From the NCBI GenBank assembly GCA_964383535.1, contig CAYLHS010000042.1, positions 1-19,353 of the forward strand: a stretch of DNA of 19,353 bases. Direction: 5' to 3'. Made by a program: the position numbers and the translations under genes. Positions 1-6,921 of the stretch are shown one piece after another. The stretch comes from CAYLHS01 sp964383535. Lineage in GTDB: Bacteria > Actinomycetota > Acidimicrobiia > Spongiisociales > UBA4744. Below the pieces are notes generated by a model that worked only from the letters and a program-made list of their open reading frames with translations, did not search any database and had not been told where the DNA came from. Position 1 is the stretch's first letter; every line of letters begins with the position of its first letter.

Positions 1-26
1 GTTGCATCGGGGCGAGCCTACATGGC

Positions 27-54
27 GGTCGTCGGTCGTCGGTCGTCGGTCGTC
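27..54. repeat. Short tandem repeat, four copies of GGTCGTC
   Basis: Four perfect head-to-tail copies of the heptamer GGTCGTC. The unit is not a multiple of three, so copy-number change would shift any overlapping frame. No convincing gene covers it. It lies at the window edge, so the upstream context is unknown. Confidence 0.85.
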
Positions 55-91
55 GAAGAAGCGACTACACCAGGCGCGGAGTCGCGGGACG

Positions 92-240
92 CCAGATTCC
101 CTCCCCCAGGAGCGCAGCGACGTTGGGAGTGTCCGGCGAAGCCGGGGAGGGGGTCTTCATCTCCTCCCCTCGCGAGGGCGAAGCCCGGCAGTTGGGGAAG
201 GTGGCGTCGAGCCGGCGCTCGACGCCGGAGGGGCGGCACC
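92..240. repeat. Intergenic hairpin-rich mosaic
   Basis: This intergenic stretch is packed with inverted repeats: CCGGC-GAA-GCCGG (133-145), the 12-bp palindrome CCCTCGCGAGGG (167-178), GGGC-GAA-GCCC (176-186), and a perfect 10-bp stem GGCGTCGAGC with GCTCGACGCC around a CGGC loop (203-226). Two of the hairpins have the same GAA triloop. It resembles the palindromic intergenic repeats common in high-GC actinobacterial genomes, but no second full copy is seen in this window. It could act as a terminator for a gene to the left, or be a REP-like element. No coding potential is evident. Confidence 0.5.
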
Positions 241-263
241 CACCAACCAAGCCCAGGCTCCCC

Positions 264-269
264 TATCGT
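264..269 (+). promoter_or_regulatory. Predicted -10 (TATCGT), leaderless start
   Basis: TATCGT matches the actinobacterial -10 pattern TANNNT and ends 6 nt before the ATG at 276. Transcription would start at or next to the start codon. No Shine-Dalgarno precedes this ATG, which fits a leaderless mRNA. Confidence 0.4.
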
Positions 270-275
270 GACGCC

Positions 276-704
276 ATGGCAGGCATCACGGTCTCGATCG
301 ACATCAACGCACCTATCGAGCGAGTGTGGGATCGCTTGTCGGACCTGTCATCGCACTCAGAGTGGATGCAAGATGCCGAGTCCATCGAGTTCCTCACCGA
401 ACTCCGAGAAGGCGTGGGTACGGCGATACGGGTGGTGACACGGGTTGGACCGCTCCGTACCGCCGACATCCTCGAGGTGACCGCGTGGGAACCCCCATCG
501 ACGCTCGCCGTCCTTCACAGGGGCGTGGTGACAGGAGTGGGCCGGTTCGCGCTCACCGAGATCGACACGGGAACCCGGTTCGCGTGGTCAGAGACTCTGT
601 CGTTCCCGCGGTGGGCCGGCGGACCGATCACCGGCATCGCCGCGAGGCCCGTTCTCCGCTCGATCTGGCGACGAAACCTGGTCCGGTTCCGGGACCGGTT
701 CTAG
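276..704 (+). CDS. SRPBCC family protein (polyketide cyclase/dehydrase-like)
   Basis: A 142-residue protein with the START/SRPBCC layout. The N-terminal strand and helix (ITVSIDINAPIERVWDRLSD, about residues 3-22) carry the typical apolar-strand, 'AP.e.VW..lsd' signature. Next come a 'HSEWM' segment, a curved antiparallel sheet and a long C-terminal helix ending in RFRDRF. The fold forms a deep hydrophobic pocket; members bind or transform lipids, polyketides or other small hydrophobic ligands, or act only as carriers. No catalytic residue identifies a substrate. The ATG at 276 is chosen because it starts the domain exactly and follows a -10-like TATCGT by 6 nt; the frame is open further upstream, but only into hairpin-rich DNA. 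It converges on hrpA, leaving 15 bp between the stops. Confidence 0.8.
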   Translation: MAGITVSIDINAPIERVWDRLSDLSSHSEWMQDAESIEFLTELREGVGTAIRVVTRVGPLRTADILEVTAWEPPSTLAVLHRGVVTGVGRFALTEIDTGTRFAWSETLSFPRWAGGPITGIAARPVLRSIWRRNLVRFRDRF

Positions 705-719
705 GCGACCAGCAGCCGC

Positions 720-3700
720 TCACCTCGCGGTGTCGGCCAGAGCCCTCAGGATGCGCTGCTCGCTCACCTTGCCGCTCGTGCCGAGCGACTGGGCAAAGTA
801 ACTGACCCGCAACTCCTGAAGCATCCAAGCAATGTCCACCAGTCCAGGGGTCGGGCCGATCACGTCCACGAGCCGGTCGTGCTCTGCCTCCAGTCGCTGC
901 ACCCTGACCATGAGCTCTGCGTCCTTCACCGGGTCCTCGGCTAGCCGCTCCAGACGCCGGAGCATGGCACGCAGATACCGCTCGACGTCGTCGAGATGAG
1001 CGGCCCCCACAGATGTCACGAACCCGGGATAGACCAGCTGATCGAGCTGGGCGCGCATGTCCTCGACCGCGGGGCCATCGGACCGCGCCAGCGCTCTTGT
1101 CAGCTCCGCCGCCAATTCGAGGATGCGCAGTGAGACCGTGCCGACTCGATCGGTTCGTTCGGCCAGATCCCTGCCTGCAAGCTCAACCAACCCGTCGAAC
1201 GCGACCGCATCCCACGCAGGTCCACCGGCGTCGTCCATGGCACCGCCAGCGACGCAGGTCGTACAGTCCGCGATCCACTCGGCGGGGGAGCCGTGTGGTC
1301 CCGAGCGTACCGACCGCTTGGCCTCGTCGGTCAGAAGCAGCCGAAGGATCCGCCCTATCGACGGAAGACCGAGTGCGAGGAGGCGACGACATCCCTTCCA
1401 CATGGCATCTGCCTGCTCCAGTGGTGTTGCGAGAAGACGGACGGCTACTGAGCCGCCCTCGTCCACGAGCGCCGGATACGCCTTGACGGGCGGATCGCCG
1501 ATCTCCACGACCCTCGGCAACTCGCCGATACTCCACGACGTCAGTCCGATTCGTTCCAGATCGTGACCGGGGCCGGTGACAGCGCGGGCCTGTTCCTTGA
1601 GCTGCTCCTTGAGTTCGGCGAGATCATGGCCTTGGGCGACCGGTTCACCGTGGTCGTCGACGACGCGAAACGACGGGCGCAGGTGCGCCGGCAACTGACC
1701 GAGGTCGAACGCATCGAGGGGAATCTGCTCACCGGCGAGACGGGACAGCTCTCGCCGCAAGATGACGGCGAGCCTTCCGTCCGAGGGATCGAGCTTCTTC
1801 GCGACGAGCACGGCGGTGTCGGGGATCGGAACAAACTGCCTTCTCAACGATTTCGGAAGGGTTCTGATCAGCTCAGTGATGAGTTCGACGCGATAGCCCG
1901 GCACGTGCCAGTCGAACACAGAGGGGTCGACCCGGTCGAGACGGCCGAGGGGAACGTCGACGATCACCCCGTCGACGTCGGCACCAGGCTCGAACGCGTA
2001 GGAGAGCGGCATGGTCACGTCTCCGTGCCGCCACTCGTCAGGGAATGCCCCGGCGTCCGGGGCGGTGACCCGTGGGTCGATCAGATCGTCGAGCGACAGG
2101 TGCAGCAGTCGTGGGTTCTGTTGCCGTTCGTCCTTCCACCAGCGGTCGAAGTGCCGGACGGACACAACGTCGGCCGGCACCTTGGCATCGAAGAACGAGT
2201 ACAGCGTTTCCTCGTCGACGAGAAGGTCGGTTCGTCGTTCCTTCGCTTCGAGGTCGTGGACGCGGTCGATCATCGCCCGATTGTGGGCGTCGAACTCGTG
2301 GTGGGTTTCCCACTCGCCGGCGACGAGCGCGGACCTGATGAACAGCTCTCGCGCGCCGGCGGTATCGACGCGGCTGTAGAGAACGGCGCGGTCGGTGACC
2401 AGTGGCAGGCCGTACAACGTCACGGCTTCGGCTGCGACAGCCGCTCCCCGGCGAGTGTCCCACCACGGATCCGAGTATGAAGATCGGGTCAAGTGGGCCG
2501 CAGCCTTCTCGATCCACTCGGGCGTGACAGGTGCCAGGTCGCGCGCCCACAGCTTGCTCGTCTCGACGAGCTCTCCTGCCATCACCCACTCGGGTGCCTT
2601 CTTGAACAACGTCGAACCGGGAGAGATGAAGAAGCGGGCACCGCGAGCCCCCCGGTACTCATACCCTTCGGGACTCTTGGTGCCGACGTGGGACAGCAGC
2701 CCGCTCAGGATCGACCGGTGAATGGCCTCCGGTGGAGCGGGGGTCGTGTTGCGGGCCATGTCGAGTTCCTCAGCGAGATCACCGAGCTGGGAGTGGATGT
2801 GCTGCCACTCTCGGACACGTGCCTCGTGCAGGTACTCGTCGCGGCACAGCTTCCGAAACTGGTTCGAGGTACGAGCCCTTCGCTCCGTTTGGAGATACTC
2901 CCACAGCCGGAGCCAGGACAGAAGGTCCGAGTCGGGATCCCTGAACCGTGCGTGGAGCTGGTCGGCGTGCTGACGATGCTCGGCGGGGCGCTCCCGCGGA
3001 TCGCGGATCGCCATCGCCGCCGCGATCACCTGGACCTCCGCGAGGCATCCGTTGCGAGCGGCTTCGACGAGCATCCGTGCGAGTCGCAGATCGAGCGGGA
3101 ACCTGGAGAGGAGCCGTCCGAGTTTCGTCAACCAGCGTCCCGTGCCCTCGTAGGTGGGATTCACCGCGCCAAGTTCTTCGAGCAAGGCGACACCGTCGCG
3201 GATGCTGCGTGCATCGGGAGGGTCGAGGAACGGGAACCCTGCAATGTCGCCCAGGTCGAGGGCGGCCATCTGAAGGATCACCGACGCGAGGTTGGTGCGC
3301 AGGATCTCCGGTTCGGTGAACGCCGGTCGGCTCTCGTAGTCGTCGTAGAGGCGGATGCAGATCCCCGGTCCCAGGCGGCCGCACCGTCCAGCCCGCTGGT
3401 CTGCGGAGGCCTGCGAGATCGATTCGATAGGCAGCTGCTGGACCTTCGTCCGGCGCGAGTACCGGGAGATGCGTGCCGTGCCCGCGTCGACGACATACCG
3501 GATCCCGGGCACCGTCAACGATGTCTCCGCCACATTCGTCGAGACGACGACCCTGCGGCCGTTGTGCGGTTGGAAGATGCGATGCTGCTCGGCGGCCGAG
3601 AGCCGTCCGTACAGCGGCAAGGTGTGGGTGGCGCGCAGGTGCAGGGCGTCGACGGCTTCGACCGCGTCCCGGATCTCCCGCTCCCCCGAGCAGAACACGA

Positions 3701-4544
3701 GGATGTCGCCCCGGCCTTCGGCGGAGAGTTCGACGACTGCCGATGCGATCGCTTCCGGCTGGCCGTCCTCTTCGAATGGCCGCTCGCGCACTTCGACGGG
3801 GTACGCCCGGCCCGACACCTCTACCACCGGTGCATCGCCGAAGTGTGCAGAGAACCGTTCGGTGTCGATCGTCGCCGACGTGATGATCACCTTCAGGTCC
3901 GGACGCCGAGGGAGGAGCGCCTTGAGGTAGCCGAGCAGGAAGTCGATGTTCAGACTTCGTTCGTGTGCCTCGTCGACGATGATCGTGTCGTAGCGACGCA
4001 GCCGGCGATCGCGGTGAATCTCGGCGAGGAGAAGGCCGTCGGTCATCACCTTGACGAGCGTCCGTTCCCCGACCCGATCGGAGAACCTGACCGCGTATCC
4101 CACCAGGCCACCCACCTCGGTGCCGGTCTCTTCTGCGATCCGCTCTGCAATGGAGCGAGCAGCAATACGACGAGGTTGGGTGTGACCGATGAGCCCGTTG
4201 ACACCACGCCCGATCTGCAAGCAGAGCTTGGGGATCTGGGTGCTCTTGCCCGATCCGGTCTCGCCGGAGACGATCACCACCTGATGTTCGTTGATCAGCC
4301 TCCCGAGCTCGTCCAGATGTCCGACGATCGGAAGGCCCTCCGGGTAGGTGATCGGGGGGATGGATTGGCGGCGTGATGTGAGGCCCGCCTCGATGCCGCT
4401 CACGTCGCCCTCGATCACGGCGAGCACCTCTTTGCGGCGCGCAGGTGCCGAGATCCTGGCCGCCCCGGCGAGACGACGCCTGAAGGAACGGCGATCGGAC
4501 GGGGGCAGACCGTCGATACGCGCACGCAGTTCGTCGATGGTCAC
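720..4544 (-). CDS. hrpA: ATP-dependent RNA helicase HrpA (DEAH box)
   Basis: A 1274-residue cytoplasmic DEAH-box helicase, close to the roughly 1300 residues usual for HrpA. Motifs in order (numbered from GTG 4544): Walker A GETGSGKST (94-102), motif II DEAH (191-194), motif III SAT (223-225), motif VI QRAGRCGR (383-390). These are followed by the helicase-associated and OB-like regions and a long C-terminal part matching the DUF3418 region of HrpA. The family unwinds RNA or RNP with NTP hydrolysis; in Escherichia coli HrpA has been linked to fimbrial mRNA processing and rescue of stalled ribosomes. The frame stays open to 4622, but those 26 extra residues are an Arg-rich, unhelicase-like extension. 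GTG 4544 begins at the family-like TIDELRARI and has a -10-like CATCAT 7 nt upstream. It lies downstream of the murA-like gene but is separated by a hairpin region, so it probably has its own promoter. Confidence 0.93.
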   Translation of the reverse strand: MTIDELRARIDGLPPSDRRSFRRRLAGAARISAPARRKEVLAVIEGDVSGIEAGLTSRRQSIPPITYPEGLPIVGHLDELGRLINEHQVVIVSGETGSGKSTQIPKLCLQIGRGVNGLIGHTQPRRIAARSIAERIAEETGTEVGGLVGYAVRFSDRVGERTLVKVMTDGLLLAEIHRDRRLRRYDTIIVDEAHERSLNIDFLLGYLKALLPRRPDLKVIITSATIDTERFSAHFGDAPVVEVSGRAYPVEVRERPFEEDGQPEAIASAVVELSAEGRGDILVFCSGEREIRDAVEAVDALHLRATHTLPLYGRLSAAEQHRIFQPHNGRRVVVSTNVAETSLTVPGIRYVVDAGTARISRYSRRTKVQQLPIESISQASADQRAGRCGRLGPGICIRLYDDYESRPAFTEPEILRTNLASVILQMAALDLGDIAGFPFLDPPDARSIRDGVALLEELGAVNPTYEGTGRWLTKLGRLLSRFPLDLRLARMLVEAARNGCLAEVQVIAAAMAIRDPRERPAEHRQHADQLHARFRDPDSDLLSWLRLWEYLQTERRARTSNQFRKLCRDEYLHEARVREWQHIHSQLGDLAEELDMARNTTPAPPEAIHRSILSGLLSHVGTKSPEGYEYRGARGARFFISPGSTLFKKAPEWVMAGELVETSKLWARDLAPVTPEWIEKAAAHLTRSSYSDPWWDTRRGAAVAAEAVTLYGLPLVTDRAVLYSRVDTAGARELFIRSALVAGEWETHHEFDAHNRAMIDRVHDLEAKERRTDLLVDEETLYSFFDAKVPADVVSVRHFDRWWKDERQQNPRLLHLSLDDLIDPRVTAPDAGAFPDEWRHGDVTMPLSYAFEPGADVDGVIVDVPLGRLDRVDPSVFDWHVPGYRVELITELIRTLPKSLRRQFVPIPDTAVLVAKKLDPSDGRLAVILRRELSRLAGEQIPLDAFDLGQLPAHLRPSFRVVDDHGEPVAQGHDLAELKEQLKEQARAVTGPGHDLERIGLTSWSIGELPRVVEIGDPPVKAYPALVDEGGSVAVRLLATPLEQADAMWKGCRRLLALGLPSIGRILRLLLTDEAKRSVRSGPHGSPAEWIADCTTCVAGGAMDDAGGPAWDAVAFDGLVELAGRDLAERTDRVGTVSLRILELAAELTRALARSDGPAVEDMRAQLDQLVYPGFVTSVGAAHLDDVERYLRAMLRRLERLAEDPVKDAELMVRVQRLEAEHDRLVDVIGPTPGLVDIAWMLQELRVSYFAQSLGTSGKVSEQRILRALADTAR

Positions 4545-4637
4545 GGAAGCAATGATGGCGTGACCAGGATCACGAAGCGAGCGACGCTCGCGTCGTCGTC
4601 CGTACCTCGTGCGCCGTCTCATCGATTGAGAGACTGT

Positions 4638-4704
4638 GGGGCGGCCGTATCTCGTACACGATCAGATTGGCCGCGGGACCGCGGGGCGGCCGTACCAGAT
4701 ACGG
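4638..4704. repeat. Nested inverted and direct repeats between murA-like and hrpA
   Basis: The 12-mer GGGGCGGCCGTA occurs twice (4638-4649 and 4683-4694). Thirteen-base arms CCGTATCTCGTAC (4645-4657) and GTACCAGATACGG (4692-4704) are inverted with one mismatch, and enclose a second inverted pair GGCCGC/GCGGCC (4669-4674 and 4686-4691). The result is a potential cruciform or long RNA hairpin in a 194-bp intergenic space without a gene. Function unknown; it may be a mobile palindromic element or a 3' mRNA structure. Confidence 0.55.
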
Positions 4705-4716
4705 GGTACGAGGTAG

Positions 4717-4735
4717 GGGTTCGCTTCGCGAGCCC
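4717..4735 (-). terminator. Terminator-like hairpin after the murA-like gene
   Basis: Four bases after the stop codon, the minus-strand transcript forms GGGCTCGC, loop GAA, GCGAACCC: an 8-bp stem with one G-U pair. There is no U-tract, which is common for terminators or 3'-end hairpins in GC-rich actinobacteria. The GAA triloop matches the hairpins at 133-145 and 176-186. Confidence 0.4.
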
Positions 4736-4738
4736 TCT

Positions 4739-6256
4739 TCAGATGTCCCTGAACGGTTCGATGTTGGCGCCGAGCAGGTTGAGTCGATCGGCAAGACCCT
4801 CGTACCCGCGGTGGATGGCGTATGTAGACCTCAGCACCGACGTGCCTCTCGACGCGAGCATGGCCAGCAGAATGACGACGGCGGGCCGCAACGCCGGTGG
4901 ACAGATCACCTCGGCGCCGGACCACCGGGTCGGACCTTCGATCATCACTCGGTGTGGATCGAGGAGGGTCACCTCGGCGCCGAGCTTGTTGAGTTCGACC
5001 AAGTAGATCGCCCGATTCTCGTACACCCAGTCGTGGATGAGCGTTTGTCCATCTGCGACGGCGGCAATCGCAGCGAAGAAAGGCAAGTTGTCGATGTTCA
5101 GGCCAGGGAACGGCATCGGGTGGATCTTGTCGATCGGTGCATGCAGCTCCGAAGGCTGGGTGGTGATGTCGACCAGCCGGGTCTGATCGTTCCGGGCCAA
5201 GTACTCGTCGGATAGCTCGTACTTGAGGCCCATCTCCTCGAGGAGCGAAAGCTCGATCTCCAGAAATTCGATCGGGACGCGCTTGATGGTGATCGACGAG
5301 CCGGTGACGATGGCGGCCGTCAACAGTGACATCGCCTCGATCGGATCCTCGCTGGGCGCGTAGTCGACATCGACGTCGATGTCCGCCCGCCCCGTGACGG
5401 TGAGCGTCGTGGTCCCGACACCTTGGATGTCGATGCCGAGTTTCTGGAGAAAGAAGCAGAGGTCCTGCACCATGTAGTTGGGTGAGGCGTTGCGGATGAT
5501 CGTCGTTCCCGGGTAAAGCGCCGCGGCCATGAGCACATTCTCGGTCACTGTGTCCCCGCGTTCGGTGAGCACGATCGGTCGCTCCGGTTCTATCGCACGG
5601 TTGACGCTCGCGTGGTAGCTGCCTTCGGAGGCTTTCACCTCGAGGCCGAACCGGCGTAGGGCCGACATGTGCGGTTCGACGGTACGCAGCCCGAGTGTGC
5701 ACCCGCCGGCGTATGGCAGCTCGAACGTGTCGTATCGGTGCAGAAGCGGCCCGAGGAACATGATGATGGATCTCGTCCTCCTGGCGGCGTCTTCGTCCAT
5801 CGAACCCAGGTCGAGATCCCGAGGCGGGATGATCTCCAGGTCGTTGTTGCCCAGCCACTTGGTCTGCACCCCGATGCTGTCGAGTACCTCGAGGAGGCGG
5901 TTGACCTCTTCGATGCGTGCGACCCTGCGCAGGGTCGTGCGGCCCCGGTTGAGGAGCGAAGCACACAGCAGCGCGACGCCTGCGTTCTTCGAACTCTTGA
6001 CCTCGATGCTTCCTTCGAGGGTGGTCGGGCCGGTCACCCGCAGGTGCGTAGGGCCGGCACCCACGGCGACGATTTCGGAGTCGAGCGCCTCACCGATCCT
6101 GGCGAGCATCTCGAGGCTCAGGTTCTGCTGACCCTTCTCGATGCGATTGATGGCACTCTGGCTTGTCGAGAGCAGGTCGGCGAGTTGCGTCTGGGTCAGT
6201 CCTCGATGAATGCGGGCATCCCTGATGAGGTTGCCGATTCGATCCTTGTAGTCCAT
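4739..6256 (-). CDS. murA: XRE helix-turn-helix fused to MurA-type UDP-GlcNAc 1-carboxyvinyltransferase
   Basis: A 505-residue protein in two parts. Residues about 7-62 are a Cro/C1 (XRE) helix-turn-helix (IRDARIHRGLTQTQLADLLS, then QSAINRIEKG). Residues about 70-505 are an EPSP-synthase-fold enolpyruvyl transferase. Key MurA residues are present: Lys90-Asn91 in SSKNA, the phosphoenolpyruvate-binding and fosfomycin-target Cys186 in AGGCTLG, Arg191, an Asp in FPGLNIDN, an Arg in ALRPAVV, and the C-terminal HRGYEGLADRL...LGANIE. MurA transfers enolpyruvate from PEP to UDP-GlcNAc, the first committed step of peptidoglycan synthesis, in the cytoplasm. Plain MurA is about 420 residues, so the HTH is an addition. 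ATG 6256 opens directly into the HTH and lies 7 nt after a -10-like TATCCT that overlaps a perfect palindrome, suggesting autoregulation. Whether it is the main MurA or a regulatory paralogue cannot be told here. Confidence 0.9.
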   Translation of the reverse strand: MDYKDRIGNLIRDARIHRGLTQTQLADLLSTSQSAINRIEKGQQNLSLEMLARIGEALDSEIVAVGAGPTHLRVTGPTTLEGSIEVKSSKNAGVALLCASLLNRGRTTLRRVARIEEVNRLLEVLDSIGVQTKWLGNNDLEIIPPRDLDLGSMDEDAARRTRSIIMFLGPLLHRYDTFELPYAGGCTLGLRTVEPHMSALRRFGLEVKASEGSYHASVNRAIEPERPIVLTERGDTVTENVLMAAALYPGTTIIRNASPNYMVQDLCFFLQKLGIDIQGVGTTTLTVTGRADIDVDVDYAPSEDPIEAMSLLTAAIVTGSSITIKRVPIEFLEIELSLLEEMGLKYELSDEYLARNDQTRLVDITTQPSELHAPIDKIHPMPFPGLNIDNLPFFAAIAAVADGQTLIHDWVYENRAIYLVELNKLGAEVTLLDPHRVMIEGPTRWSGAEVICPPALRPAVVILLAMLASRGTSVLRSTYAIHRGYEGLADRLNLLGANIEPFRDI

Positions 6257-6263
6257 CGCCGCA

Positions 6264-6269
6264 AGGATA
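6264..6269 (-). promoter_or_regulatory. Predicted -10 (TATCCT) of the murA-like gene
   Basis: On the minus strand TATCCT fits TANNNT and is followed by exactly 7 nt and the ATG at 6256, predicting a leaderless transcript. It overlaps the last four bases of the 22-bp palindrome, so a protein bound there would block RNA polymerase. Confidence 0.45.
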
Positions 6270-6287
6270 TCTCATATATGAGATATC
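6266..6287. promoter_or_regulatory. Perfect 22-bp palindrome, candidate operator
   Basis: The half-site GATATCTCATA is followed directly by its exact reverse complement, giving a perfect 22-bp palindrome centred between 6276 and 6277. It is AT-rich within GC-rich DNA. It lies 10-31 bp upstream of the XRE-MurA start codon and about 109 bp upstream of the divergent dCMP deaminase start. Size and symmetry suit a dimeric XRE repressor, and the obvious candidate ligand is the HTH of the adjacent MurA fusion. The sequence is observed; the binding partner is inferred. Confidence 0.7.
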
Positions 6288-6382
6288 GCGAGTCTCTTCG
6301 TCTTCTTCTTGTGGCGGCTAGGTCGGACAGACCGCCTCGAACGTCACCAGGACGGAAGGGGGAGGACCATGCCGCGGCCGGG

Positions 6383-6388
6383 TAACGT
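6383..6388 (+). promoter_or_regulatory. Predicted -10 (TAACGT) of the dCMP deaminase gene
   Basis: TAACGT fits TANNNT and is followed by 7 nt and the ATG at 6396. It supports that start over the in-frame ATG at 6369, whose GGAGG is only 3 nt away. Confidence 0.4.
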
Positions 6389-6395
6389 GCTCACC

Positions 6396-6869
6396 ATGAG
6401 ACCGAGCTGGGATGAGTACTTCCTTGAGTTGGTGCACCAGGTGGCGATGCGGGCCACGTGCGACCGAGGCAAGTCAGGGGCAGTCGTCGTTCGTGACAAG
6501 CGAATCGTCTGCACCGGGTATGTCGGGTCTCCTTCCGGGATGCCCCACTGCGACGAAGCCGGCCACGACCTGAAGAAGGTCATCGATGACGACGGGACCG
6601 TCCGCCAGCACTGCGTCCGGACGGTGCACGCGGAGCAAAACGCGATCGCCCAAGCGGCCAGATACGGCCTGCCCTTGGAAGGCACGACGATCTACTGTTC
6701 GATGGAACCATGCCGGGTGTGCGCGATGCTGATCGCCAGCACCGGCATCTCCCGGGTCGTAGCTCAGCGTCGCTACCACGCCGGAGGCGACACCCCGGAA
6801 ATCCTGGCCGCTGCGGATGTTGCGTTGGACATCATCGAGGACACGGTCGAAGAGTACGACGGACAGTAG
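6396..6869 (+). CDS. dCMP deaminase (cytidine/deoxycytidylate deaminase family)
   Basis: A 157-residue zinc-dependent deaminase, expected to convert dCMP to dUMP, which supplies thymidylate synthase. Zinc and catalytic residues are visible: His78 and catalytic Glu80 in HAEQNAI, and Cys106 and Cys109 in PCRVC. The N-terminal RPSWDEYF and the GYVGSPSGMPHCDE segment are typical of the ComEB/dCMP deaminase branch rather than of cytidine deaminase. ATG 6396 is preferred because it starts at the conserved RPSWDEYF and lies 7 nt after a TANNNT hexamer. ATG 6369, with a close GGAGG, is the alternative and would add nine residues. It is divergent from the XRE-MurA gene, sharing the region with the palindrome. 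Confidence 0.9.
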   Translation: MRPSWDEYFLELVHQVAMRATCDRGKSGAVVVRDKRIVCTGYVGSPSGMPHCDEAGHDLKKVIDDDGTVRQHCVRTVHAEQNAIAQAARYGLPLEGTTIYCSMEPCRVCAMLIASTGISRVVAQRRYHAGGDTPEILAAADVALDIIEDTVEEYDGQ

Positions 6870-6907
6870 CGGCCTGCGCCCTCCGGGATCTTGTGGCGGC
6901 CCGTCGA

Positions 6908-6913
6908 TAGGAT
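6908..6913 (+). promoter_or_regulatory. Predicted -10 (TAGGAT) of the glycosylase-like gene
   Basis: TAGGAT is followed by 8 nt and the ATG at 6922, with no Shine-Dalgarno in between. This suggests a leaderless or near-leaderless mRNA. Confidence 0.45.
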
Positions 6914-6921
6914 GCCCCCCT

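Noticed and set aside
2493..4376. Long plus-strand open frame of 627 codons opposite hrpA
   Set aside because: It is the antisense shadow of the helicase gene: no domain is recognisable and composition follows the complementary codon bias.
4545..4622. 26-residue N-terminal extension of HrpA
   Set aside because: Arg-rich and not family-like; GTG 4544 begins where the conserved helicase N-terminus begins.
6369..6395. Earlier ATG for the dCMP deaminase with GGAGG upstream
   Set aside because: The GGAGG is only 3 nt from the ATG, while the ATG at 6396 matches the family start and has a TANNNT hexamer 7 nt upstream; kept as an alternative.
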